11,251 nt of DNA, taken from the NCBI GenBank assembly GCA_016777645.1, contig JADHRC010000040.1, positions 1-11,251 of the forward strand. Direction: 5' to 3'. Position numbers and translations under genes: made by a program. The notes beneath the pieces were generated by a model. That model was not told the origin of the DNA. It did no database searches and was given only the letters and a program-made list of their open reading frames with translations. This stretch comes from Alphaproteobacteria bacterium (GTDB lineage: Bacteria; Pseudomonadota; Alphaproteobacteria; Puniceispirillales; Marisalimonadaceae). Below, in pieces: positions 1-6,313 of the stretch. Numbering within the stretch: the first letter of the stretch is position 1; the number at the start of each line of letters is the position of its first letter.

Positions 1-755
1 AAAAATTAAAAAAATTTGGAGCAAGAGTTGCAAATGACATGGAAGAAGTTTTTGAAAAATCAGATTTAATCATCACTTGTTTACCAGGTGGTAATTTCGT
101 AAAGGAACTTTATTTTGGGAAAGAAAACAACATTTCCAAAATAAAAACACATCAACTAATTATTGATATGTCAACATCTCAACCTGATTTAATGATCTGC
201 TTAGAAAAAGAGGCTAAAATTAGAGGTGCTTATTTCGCTGATGCCCCAATTGCAAGAACCAGACAAGCAGCAATAGATGGAACCTTGTCAATAATGGTAG
301 GATCAGAAAAAAGTGTCTTCGAAAAAATAAAGCCAGTTTTAAAATATATGGGTAAAGATATAATGTTTTGTGGAAAAGTAGGCTCAGGCCAACTTACTAA
401 AATATTAAATAACATGATACTTTTTGAGACAGTTGTTGCATTAAGCGAAGCGGCTAATATTGCAGAAAAATATGGAATAGAAGTTAAAAAACTTTTTACC
501 AATATTTCAAAATGCTCTGGCGACAGTTTTGCTTTAAATAATCATGGGCTAAATAGTATTGCAAAGAATAGTTTTCCAACCCTTGCTTTTTCATCTGAAT
601 ATGCATTAAAAGATCTATCTTATGCATTGGAGTTAGGTAATAAACTTGGAGTAAAATTACCAGGGGCATTAACAACAGAAAAATTATTACAAAATTCAAT
701 CAAAAAAGGAGATAAAGACAAATATTTTCCAGTTTTGAAAAAACATTTAACTTAA
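1..755 (+). CDS. NAD(P)-dependent oxidoreductase, 3-hydroxyisobutyrate dehydrogenase family (5' end missing)
   Basis: The reading frame is open from the left edge (codons from base 3 read KLKKFGARVANDMEEV), so the ATG at 39 is internal and the gene is truncated by the window. About 250 residues are visible; the family is usually 290-300, so roughly the first 40-50 residues, including the GxGxxG dinucleotide-binding loop, lie outside. Seen directly: the end of the Rossmann half (TCLPGG), a family substrate-loop position reading DAPIARTRQAAIDGTL (from base 240), the catalytic-helix motif GSGQLTKILNN with the conserved lysine codon at 399-401 and the Asn at 411-413, and a C-terminal KDLSYALELG segment. 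Family members oxidise beta-hydroxyacids such as 3-hydroxyisobutyrate, tartronate semialdehyde or 4-hydroxybutyrate in the cytoplasm. The usual SGG in the substrate loop is replaced by ART, so I would not name the substrate. It ends 3 bp from the stop of the convergent SDR gene. Confidence 0.9.
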   Translation, partial: KLKKFGARVANDMEEVFEKSDLIITCLPGGNFVKELYFGKENNISKIKTHQLIIDMSTSQPDLMICLEKEAKIRGAYFADAPIARTRQAAIDGTLSIMVGSEKSVFEKIKPVLKYMGKDIMFCGKVGSGQLTKILNNMILFETVVALSEAANIAEKYGIEVKKLFTNISKCSGDSFALNNHGLNSIAKNSFPTLAFSSEYALKDLSYALELGNKLGVKLPGALTTEKLLQNSIKKGDKDKYFPVLKKHLT

Positions 756-758
756 CTG

Positions 759-1499
759 TTATCCACGACCAACAAATGGCATTTTGTTTGCCATCACTGT
801 CATATTTAAAACATTCACGTTTACTGGTAATTTTGCCATATACAAAACAGCCTCAGCTATATGAATTGAATCAATAACTGGTTCTATTTCCATTTTTCCA
901 GTAGCTTGAGGAACTCCTTCTTTCATTCTTTCAGTCATTGGGGTCTCGGCATTTCCAATATCAATCTGACTACATGCTATATCATATTTTCTTCCATCTA
1001 GGGAAATAGTCTTAGTCATTCCAGTAACTGCATGTTTTGTTGCAGTATATGGAATAGAGCCTGGTCTTGGTGTTACTGAAGAAACGCTTCCATTATTAAT
1101 TATTCTTCCACCCTGAGGACTTTGCTTTCTCATAAGGGCAAAAGCATATTTGGCGCATAGAAACATTCCATTAAGGTTGATATCTATAACTTTTTTCCAA
1201 TTTTCATAAGGCATCTCATCTATTGATTGAGCTGGAACACCAATGCCAGCATTATTAAATAATACATCAATCCTGCCATGTTTTTTTTCTATAATCTTAA
1301 AGACATTTTCTACAGCGATTTGGTCACTTACATCACATTGAGCAATCTCAGTCTCTCCCGAGCATAAACTTTGAGTTTCAATTAATTTATCTAACCTTCT
1401 ACCTATTAAGTATACAATGAAACCCTCATTTGATAAAACCTCAGACACTCTTCTTCCTACTCCTGTACCAGCACCAGTGACCATAGCAATTTTTGACAT
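759..1499 (-). CDS. SDR-family NAD(P)-dependent oxidoreductase
   Basis: Classical short-chain dehydrogenase/reductase of 246 residues, the normal family length, likely a soluble cytoplasmic alcohol/ketone oxidoreductase. Visible motifs: cofactor loop TGAGTGVG (8-15), NNAG (82-85), Asn108 in INLNG, and a catalytic Ser138-Tyr151-Lys155 set (YTATK). The Tyr/Lys spacing and the 13-residue Ser-to-Tyr distance match FabG-like enzymes. Arg residues follow the second strand (GRR, 33-35), which may favour NADP(H), but this is an inference. The start is supported by an AAGGAAA Shine-Dalgarno sequence (bases 1505-1511, minus strand) about 5 bases ahead of the ATG. It is divergent from the AtuA operon with 113 bp between starts, and convergent with the hydroxyisobutyrate-dehydrogenase-like gene. 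AtuB of the Pseudomonas acyclic terpene pathway is also an SDR, but no feature here specifically identifies this gene as AtuB. Substrate unknown. Confidence 0.93.
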   Translation of the reverse strand: MSKIAMVTGAGTGVGRRVSEVLSNEGFIVYLIGRRLDKLIETQSLCSGETEIAQCDVSDQIAVENVFKIIEKKHGRIDVLFNNAGIGVPAQSIDEMPYENWKKVIDINLNGMFLCAKYAFALMRKQSPQGGRIINNGSVSSVTPRPGSIPYTATKHAVTGMTKTISLDGRKYDIACSQIDIGNAETPMTERMKEGVPQATGKMEIEPVIDSIHIAEAVLYMAKLPVNVNVLNMTVMANKMPFVGRG

Positions 1500-1533
1500 T
1501 ATTATTTCCTTTTTTATAAGACTAGGTAATTTT

Positions 1534-1556
1534 AATATGATAATATTATCGATATT
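1534..1556. promoter_or_regulatory. Inverted repeat, candidate operator between SDR and AtuA operon
   Basis: A perfect 12-bp palindrome, GATAATATTATC (1539-1550), is flanked by AATAT (1534-1538) and ATATT (1552-1556), which are also complementary; a single G at 1551 breaks full symmetry. It covers the proposed -10 of the minus-strand SDR promoter and touches the proposed -35 of the plus-strand promoter. A dimeric regulator bound here could control both genes. The sequence is AT-rich, so chance symmetry is possible. Confidence 0.4.
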
Positions 1557-1573
1557 GGATTACATTAAATCAA
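1545..1573 (-). promoter_or_regulatory. Predicted sigma70-type promoter for the SDR gene
   Basis: On the minus strand, TTGATT (1568-1573, 4 of 6 to consensus) and GATAAT (1545-1550, 5 of 6) are separated by exactly 17 bp. Transcription would begin near 1538, giving a leader of about 40 bases that contains the AAGGAAA ribosome-binding site. It is the best-matched promoter in this gap. Confidence 0.42.
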
Positions 1574-1584
1574 ATAAATATATT
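1555..1584 (+). promoter_or_regulatory. Possible promoter for the AtuA operon
   Basis: TTGGAT (1555-1560, 3 of 6) and TATATT (1579-1584, 5 of 6) are 18 bp apart, placing a start near 1591 and a leader of about 20 bases. It overlaps the opposing SDR promoter, so the two could compete. In such AT-rich sequence -10-like hexamers are common, so this is tentative. No strong Shine-Dalgarno sequence precedes the ATG at 1613. Confidence 0.28.
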
Positions 1585-1612
1585 AAAAAATAGAAAAGTT
1601 TTAGAATTTATT

Positions 1613-2974
1613 ATGAATAAAAAAGTTTACATAGGGTGTGGAGCTGGGTTTTCAGGTGATAGATTTGATGCATCTATTCCAATCGTAAGGGAATTTAAAA
1701 AAATAGATGGACCCAAGTATCTTATGTTTGAAGTTCTTGCAGAAAGAACACTTGCGATCGCTCAACAATATAGATTAAAAAATCCTGAAGAAGGTTATTC
1801 ACCTTTTTTGGATTCATACATTACACCCATCCTGGATGATTGCCTTGAAAACAATATTAAAATCATTTCAAACATCGGCGCTGCCAATCCGATGGGTGCG
1901 GCTAAAAGAATAATTGAGATTTCAAGAAAACAAAATACTAGAAAACCTAAGATTGGTGTTGTAATAGGTGATGATTTATTAGATTACATGTCTAATGAGG
2001 AAATATTAAATAGCCCAACAATGGAAGGTCTTGATTTTTCAAATAATAAAATTACTGCTGCAAATGTTTATTTAGGGGCTCAACCTATTGCTGAAGCTTT
2101 GAGCAAAGATGTAGATATTGTAATAGTTGGAAGAACAGTGGATAGTGCCCTAGCACTTGGACCATTAATTCATGAATATAACTGGAAAAAAAACCAGCTT
2201 GATTTATTAGGTTCTGGAACTATTTGCGGACATCTTCTAGAGTGTGGAGCTCAAGTAACAGGCGCTTATTTCGCAGATCCTGGCTTTAAAGATGTACCAA
2301 ACCTTGCAAATGTAGGTTTTCCAATAGTTGAATTTAATTCAGATGGAACATTTATAATAACTAAACCTATTGGAACGGGTGGATTAGTAAATAAAGCGAC
2401 AGTTACAGAACAACTATTGTATGAAACGCACGACCCATCAAATTACTTAGTGCCTGATGTAACAGCAGATATGACAAACTTAAAGCTTGAGTATGTTGGA
2501 GAAAACAGAGTTCTTGTATCTGGAGGAAAAGGAAAAAAACCACCAGAAAAATTAAAAGCGACAATCTGTTGTGATAATGGTTTTATGGGAGAAGCAGAAA
2601 TAAGTTATGCTGGTCCCAACGCTCTTGCAAGAGCAAAACTTGCCGGAGAAGTAATACTAGAAAGAATACAAATATTAGGATTACAAGGGCAGATAAGGGT
2701 AGAGATAATTGGTGCAGGATCTGTTCATTTCTCTATAGATGAAACATCCTCTTATGAATTACCAAAAGATGGTGATTATAGAGTAAGAACATCAGCAATT
2801 TATCCCCAAAAAGATCAAGCACAGCAAATGGTTGATGAAGTTATGTCCTTGTATTGCTGTGGACCAGCTGCAGGTGGAGGCGGAAGAGGTTATGTAACTC
2901 CACAATCTTCAACTGCTTCGATTTTAGTTGAAAGATCAAAAGTTGATCCTAACATTTTAGTTAAAATGATCTAA
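1613..2974 (+). CDS. AtuA-family protein (DUF1446), acyclic terpene utilisation family
   Basis: 453-residue protein that I recognise as the AtuA/DUF1446 family from several blocks: IGCGAGFSGDR (7-17), MFEVLAERTLA (38-48), NIGAANPMGAAKR (87-99), GRTVDSALALGP (173-184), HLLECGAQVTGAYFADPG (207-224) and a glycine-rich GPAAGGGGRG (417-426). The family is named for the atu cluster of Pseudomonas, where it is tied to citronellol/geraniol growth, but its biochemical reaction is, to my knowledge, not established. No signal peptide or membrane segment is apparent, so it is probably cytoplasmic. Many relatives are around 580-600 residues with an extra C-terminal domain; here that domain appears as the separate next gene, 21 bp downstream. 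It is the first gene of an operon that also encodes a ThDP enzyme. No geranyl-CoA carboxylase genes are in the window, so terpene catabolism is not demonstrated. The ATG at 1613 fits the family N-terminus, although no good Shine-Dalgarno sequence precedes it. Confidence 0.92.
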   Translation: MNKKVYIGCGAGFSGDRFDASIPIVREFKKIDGPKYLMFEVLAERTLAIAQQYRLKNPEEGYSPFLDSYITPILDDCLENNIKIISNIGAANPMGAAKRIIEISRKQNTRKPKIGVVIGDDLLDYMSNEEILNSPTMEGLDFSNNKITAANVYLGAQPIAEALSKDVDIVIVGRTVDSALALGPLIHEYNWKKNQLDLLGSGTICGHLLECGAQVTGAYFADPGFKDVPNLANVGFPIVEFNSDGTFIITKPIGTGGLVNKATVTEQLLYETHDPSNYLVPDVTADMTNLKLEYVGENRVLVSGGKGKKPPEKLKATICCDNGFMGEAEISYAGPNALARAKLAGEVILERIQILGLQGQIRVEIIGAGSVHFSIDETSSYELPKDGDYRVRTSAIYPQKDQAQQMVDEVMSLYCCGPAAGGGGRGYVTPQSSTASILVERSKVDPNILVKMI

Positions 2975-2995
2975 ATAATATAAGAGGTAATAAAT

Positions 2996-3376
2996 ATGAC
3001 ACTAGATTTACCTGTTCACGCCATTGCCCATGCAAGGGCAGGAGATAAAGGTGATGTCTCAAATATTTCATTAATAGCCTATTTAGATTCTGGGTGGGAC
3101 ACTATTAATGAACTAGCTACAGAAAAAAAAGTTTTGGATATTTTTAAGCATTTGGGGGCTACAAAAGTTCAAAGATACGAATTACCTAAACTAAATGCAT
3201 TAAATTTTGTTATTGAAAATGCTCTTGGCGGAGGAGTAAATAGCTCACTCAGGTTGGATAGACATGGCAAAACACTATCGTCTCATTTGCTTCATGAGTT
3301 AATCTTGCCAATCAGTGAAGATATGATACCTTCAAATTCACCATATCAAGAAAAATTCAAGGATACAAAGTCATGA
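2996..3376 (+). CDS. AtuA-related small protein (AtuA C-terminal ferredoxin-fold-like domain)
   Basis: 126-residue protein resembling the C-terminal domain of long AtuA proteins. The diagnostic stretch is near the N-terminus: AHARAGDKGDVSNISLIAY (11-29), matching the family pattern of a charged RxGDKGD loop followed by a hydrophobic strand. A second conserved-looking part, LNFVIENALGGGVNSSLRLD (69-88), follows. A clear AAGAGG ribosome-binding site (2982-2987) lies 8 bases before the ATG. Its last codons overlap the downstream ThDP enzyme by 4 bp (ATGA at 3373-3376), so all three genes are probably co-transcribed and translationally coupled. The likely role is as a partner subunit of the preceding AtuA protein, since the two are fused in other organisms; that is inference. 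No cysteine is present, so it cannot be an iron-sulfur ferredoxin despite the fold name. Molecular function unknown. Confidence 0.87.
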   Translation: MTLDLPVHAIAHARAGDKGDVSNISLIAYLDSGWDTINELATEKKVLDIFKHLGATKVQRYELPKLNALNFVIENALGGGVNSSLRLDRHGKTLSSHLLHELILPISEDMIPSNSPYQEKFKDTKS

Positions 3377-5037
3377 GAGAAGCTGGAACACTATTAGTAG
3401 AATTATTAGAAAATCAGAAGGTTGATAGGGTTTACTGTGTTCCTGGTGAAAGTTACCTTTCAGTTATGAACGGCTTACAAGACACATCTATAGAAACAAT
3501 TTTATGCAAGCATGAAGGTGCAGCTTCTATTATGGCAGAAGCTGACGGAAAACTAACTGGAAGGCCTGGAATAGCCTTCGTAACTAGAGGTCCAGGCGCT
3601 ACGAATGCCGCAGCTGGTGTCCATATCGCACAACAAGATAGTACACCGATGATACTTTTTGTTGGGCAAATTGGTAGAGAAATGTATGGAAGAGATGCAT
3701 TTCAAGAGGTTGACTATCAACAGTTTTTTGGAGGAATGGCTAAGTTAGTAGTTGAAGTACAGCAGGCAGATAGATTACCAGAAATAGTATCTCGTGCATA
3801 TCATACGGCGATGTCAGGAAGACCTGGCCCTGTGGTAATAGCATTACCAGAGAACATGTTAACTGAGAAGACTAACAAAAAACCTACCGGCTATATACAA
3901 CAAACTGTTTCTGCACCGTCAACTAAAGATTTAGCTCAATTCATACAAGAAATTAAGGAAGCAAAAAAACCTATATTGGTACTTGGTGGATCTGTATGGT
4001 CAGACGAAGCAGAAAAAGACCTTATGTCTATTTCAGAAATGTTAGGTTTAACAATATTAACTTCACATAGAAGACAAAGTTTTTTCAATAATTTTCATAA
4101 AAACTATGGAGGTGATCTAGGTTTAGGTGTTAACCCCAAAATAATTAATCGAATAAATGAAAGTGATTATATTGTGCTACTTGGAGCAAGATTAAGTGAA
4201 AATCCTTCCCAAGGCTTTTCCTTATTTGGTATTCCTGATCATAACAAAAAAATAGTTCATATTCATCCAGGACCAGAAGAAATTGGAAGAATTTATAATC
4301 CACATCTAGGTATCACTGCTAACCCAATAGAATTTGTAAATATTCTCAATAATGCATTAAAGGGTTTAAATACAAAAGCAGAAGAAAGTATAGCATCTGA
4401 TACACTTGAGGCTCATGAAGATTACATTAATTGGGGAGACATGCCGCTAGAAGCTCCAAACTCAGGAGTTGATTTAACATCAGCATTCAGATCATTAAGA
4501 GATAAGTTAGAACCTAATACCATTATTACTAATGGTGCAGGAAATTATGCAGTCTGGGGACATAGATTATTCAGATTTTCAAAAGTAAAAACACAATTAG
4601 CACCAATTTCTGGTTCTATGGGTTACGGCCTACCTGCTGCTATAGCAGCAAAGCTTCGCTTTCCTAATCAAATGGTCATTGCGCTGGCCGGCGATGGCTG
4701 CTTTCAAATGACAGAAAATGAGCTTGCTACTGCTGTTCAGTATAATGCTGCAATAATTGTTTTGGTTATTGATAATGAGATGTACGGGACAATAAGAATG
4801 CACCAACATAAAAACTACAAAGGTAAATACAAACATACTGGCCTAGTAAACCCAAACTTTGCAGACTTGGCTACTGCCATGGGAGGAAAGGGATACACGG
4901 TTGAAAATACAGAAGATTTTTATGAAACTTTTGTGCAAGCGAAAGAATGGGCAAATGAAAACAATTTACCTGTACTACTTCATATTAAAACTGGTTCTGA
5001 AATGGTTTTACCTGGAAAAAGATTTAGTTCTTTATAA
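3373..5037 (+). CDS. Thiamine-diphosphate-dependent enzyme, acetolactate synthase/benzoylformate decarboxylase superfamily
   Basis: 554 residues with the three-domain plan of this superfamily: N-terminal pyrimidine-binding domain (about 1-165) with the catalytic glutamate Glu48 in CKHEGAASIMAEA and the RGPGATN motif (72-78); central domain (about 185-330); and C-terminal diphosphate-binding domain with the metal/ThDP motif GDG (440-442) through Asn468. These enzymes decarboxylate 2-oxoacids or join/split carbon-carbon bonds next to a carbonyl, in the cytoplasm. It is probably not a biosynthetic acetolactate synthase: after the ThDP motif it reads MYGTIRMHQ (470-478), without the GMVxQWQ-type segment whose Trp helps 2-ketobutyrate choice in those enzymes, and no small regulatory subunit gene is nearby. 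The start overlaps the preceding stop by 4 bp and has AAGGA (3359-3363) upstream. The context, AtuA upstream and a hydroxyacid dehydrogenase converging from downstream, suggests a catabolic 2-oxoacid decarboxylase or lyase. Substrate unknown. Confidence 0.92.
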   Translation: MREAGTLLVELLENQKVDRVYCVPGESYLSVMNGLQDTSIETILCKHEGAASIMAEADGKLTGRPGIAFVTRGPGATNAAAGVHIAQQDSTPMILFVGQIGREMYGRDAFQEVDYQQFFGGMAKLVVEVQQADRLPEIVSRAYHTAMSGRPGPVVIALPENMLTEKTNKKPTGYIQQTVSAPSTKDLAQFIQEIKEAKKPILVLGGSVWSDEAEKDLMSISEMLGLTILTSHRRQSFFNNFHKNYGGDLGLGVNPKIINRINESDYIVLLGARLSENPSQGFSLFGIPDHNKKIVHIHPGPEEIGRIYNPHLGITANPIEFVNILNNALKGLNTKAEESIASDTLEAHEDYINWGDMPLEAPNSGVDLTSAFRSLRDKLEPNTIITNGAGNYAVWGHRLFRFSKVKTQLAPISGSMGYGLPAAIAAKLRFPNQMVIALAGDGCFQMTENELATAVQYNAAIIVLVIDNEMYGTIRMHQHKNYKGKYKHTGLVNPNFADLATAMGGKGYTVENTEDFYETFVQAKEWANENNLPVLLHIKTGSEMVLPGKRFSSL

Positions 5038-5040
5038 TTA

Positions 5041-6222
5041 TTAAGAAAAATTTTGGATATTAAAATCATTACCTAACATTACGTTTTCAGATTTTAATTC
5101 TTTAATATCTTTAGCACATATTTGTTCCATAATGTTTGATAACTCATCTTTTAAAATGTCATGGACATGATTTGCACCTTTTTTACCTAAGGCAGCTAAA
5201 CCAATGATGAAAGGTCTTCCAGTCATAACAAAATCAGCTCCAAGCATCAGGCCTTTACTAATATCTTGACCTGAATAAAACCCTGAGTCGATTATAATTG
5301 GAAACTTTGAACCAACTTTTTTCCTAACGAGAGGTAATATTTGTAATGGGCTAGGCGCTATATCTATTTGGCGACCACCGTGATTTGATAAATATATAGC
5401 ATCCACATAGGAAGTTGCTTTAACTGCATCATCTACATGCATTAAACCCTTGAGAATTATAGGACCTTTCCATATATCTCTTACTTCTTGCAAATAATCC
5501 CAATCTAAATAACGTTGCATCTGGCTACCAGCAAAACCTGCTTTCGACTTTGCATTTCCATGCCAAGTTCCATCACTATATTGGTCCATTGTTCCAAAAG
5601 CAGGTATTCCGTTTATTAGAGTTCCTAATGACCAAGATGGACATATTGCTGCTTGAAAAAATGTTCTTAAATTATTTTTTGGTGGCACAGATACACCAGC
5701 CATCCTTAGTCTCTCTCTTCTACTTGAAGCAGGTATATCAGCAGTAATAATCAAAGTTTTAAAACCTGAGTTTTTAGCTCTTTTTAATAAATCATTTCTT
5801 ATTGCTTTATCTGCTGGAGGATAAAGTTGAAACCATCCATGGCCATCTAAATGTTTTCCTACCTCCTCAACAGATGCACAAGCAACCGTCGACAAAGAAT
5901 ATGGAATATTATTTTTTAATGACATTTTTGCTAATGCAATCTCAGCGCCTGGCCACATCAAACTTGTCATTCCAACTGGAGCGACCCCAAAAGGACTATC
6001 ATATTCATTGCCCAATAATTTTGTTTTTAAATTCGGATTAACAGTTCCCTTCAGATATTTAGGAACTAAGTAAATTTGTTTAAAAGCTTTCCTGTTATTA
6101 TCTAGAGCCTCATCATATCCAGTACCTGCAAATAAATATTCTGATGCAAAATGGGGCATCCTTCTTTTGGCAAGATTTACCATATCAACTACCCTTGGAA
6201 ATTTATCAACTAGGCTAGACAA
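5041..6222 (-). CDS. FMN-dependent alpha-hydroxyacid dehydrogenase/oxidase (LldD/MdlB type)
   Basis: 393 residues, close to the usual LldD length. It oxidises a 2-hydroxyacid to a 2-oxoacid using FMN. By alignment to spinach glycolate oxidase, the active-site set is present: Tyr29 (SEYLFAG), Tyr134 (FQLY), Asp162 (TADIP), Arg169 (SRRE), Lys258 (ILKG), catalytic His281 and Arg284 (SNHGGRQ). The FMN phosphate region IDSGF (311-315) and GRP (335-337) are also seen. The position of the glycolate oxidase Trp108 is Val113, which would open the pocket to substrates larger than glycolate. A hydrophobic stretch around 184-212 corresponds to the loop that anchors LldD/MdlB-type enzymes to the membrane, so a respiratory quinone-linked dehydrogenase is plausible. 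The start is TTG: the in-frame ATG four codons upstream runs straight into TAA, and a GGAG sits 6 bases before the TTG. It converges on the ThDP enzyme with 3 bp between stops and could supply its 2-oxoacid. Confidence 0.93.
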   Translation of the reverse strand: MSSLVDKFPRVVDMVNLAKRRMPHFASEYLFAGTGYDEALDNNRKAFKQIYLVPKYLKGTVNPNLKTKLLGNEYDSPFGVAPVGMTSLMWPGAEIALAKMSLKNNIPYSLSTVACASVEEVGKHLDGHGWFQLYPPADKAIRNDLLKRAKNSGFKTLIITADIPASSRRERLRMAGVSVPPKNNLRTFFQAAICPSWSLGTLINGIPAFGTMDQYSDGTWHGNAKSKAGFAGSQMQRYLDWDYLQEVRDIWKGPIILKGLMHVDDAVKATSYVDAIYLSNHGGRQIDIAPSPLQILPLVRKKVGSKFPIIIDSGFYSGQDISKGLMLGADFVMTGRPFIIGLAALGKKGANHVHDILKDELSNIMEQICAKDIKELKSENVMLGNDFNIQNFS

Positions 6223-6228
6223 AATTTA

Positions 6229-6232
6229 CTCC
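6229..6232 (-). promoter_or_regulatory. Ribosome-binding site that fixes the TTG start of the hydroxyacid dehydrogenase
   Basis: GGAG on the minus strand lies 6 bases before the TTG at 6222-6220. The only nearby upstream in-frame ATG (6234-6232) is followed by GAG and then TAA (6228-6226), so it cannot start the gene. The next downstream Met is residue 14, which would remove the family-like lead-in before the conserved AKRRMPHF segment. Confidence 0.6.
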
Positions 6233-6240
6233 ATTAACTT

Positions 6241-6246
6241 ATTATA
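6241..6246 (-). promoter_or_regulatory. Consensus -10 hexamer upstream of the hydroxyacid dehydrogenase
   Basis: TATAAT occurs on the minus strand at 6246-6241, and a second -10-like TATAAA at 6254-6249. Neither has a good -35 at 16-18 bp. The first would give a very short leader of about 12 bases before the TTG start, the second about 20. Tentative. Confidence 0.25.
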
Positions 6247-6256
6247 TTTTTATACT

Positions 6257-6278
6257 TAACATGTTATTGTAAAATAAC
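6257..6278. promoter_or_regulatory. Overlapping inverted repeats between hydroxyacid dehydrogenase and RraA-family gene
   Basis: A perfect 10-bp palindrome TAACATGTTA (6257-6266) overlaps an inverted repeat GTTATT (6263-6268) / AATAAC (6273-6278) with a 4-base centre. Further copies of the half-site are TAAC at 6235-6238 and GTTA at 6297-6300, so five half-sites occur in the 91-bp divergent gap; TAAC at 6235 and 6257 are 22 bp (two helical turns) apart. A possible plus-strand promoter, TTGTAA (6267-6272) and TACAAA (6291-6296) 18 bp apart, lies over it. Confidence 0.33.
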
Positions 6279-6313
6279 TAATAATTAAAATACAAAGTTA
6301 AGCGAGTTTTAAA

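Noticed and set aside
230..699. Two antisense reading frames (230-502 and 496-699, minus) inside the hydroxyisobutyrate-dehydrogenase-like gene
   Set aside because: They lie wholly opposite a well-conserved gene, show no recognisable motif, and have no ribosome-binding support.
1613..2974. Firm naming of a geraniol/citronellol (atu) pathway
   Set aside because: Only AtuA-family proteins and generic SDR and acyl-CoA dehydrogenase genes are present; the diagnostic geranyl-CoA carboxylase subunits and isohexenylglutaconyl-CoA hydratase are not in the window.
4630..5044. Antisense frame 4630-4836 (minus) and out-of-frame 4859-5044 (plus) over the 3' part of the ThDP-enzyme gene
   Set aside because: Both overlap the strongly conserved ThDP-binding domain in another frame and encode low-complexity, unrecognisable peptides.
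5028..5047. Near-perfect 20-bp palindrome centred on the convergent junction 5037/5038 as a bidirectional terminator
   Set aside because: The stem is almost entirely A-T with a central mismatch and no well-placed U-tract on either strand; a stable terminator hairpin is unlikely. The symmetry partly follows from two facing TAA stops.
5550..6041. Plus-strand frames 5550-5747 and 5802-6041 opposite the hydroxyacid dehydrogenase
   Set aside because: Shadows of the real minus-strand gene, whose catalytic residues lie in the same region; no family resemblance.
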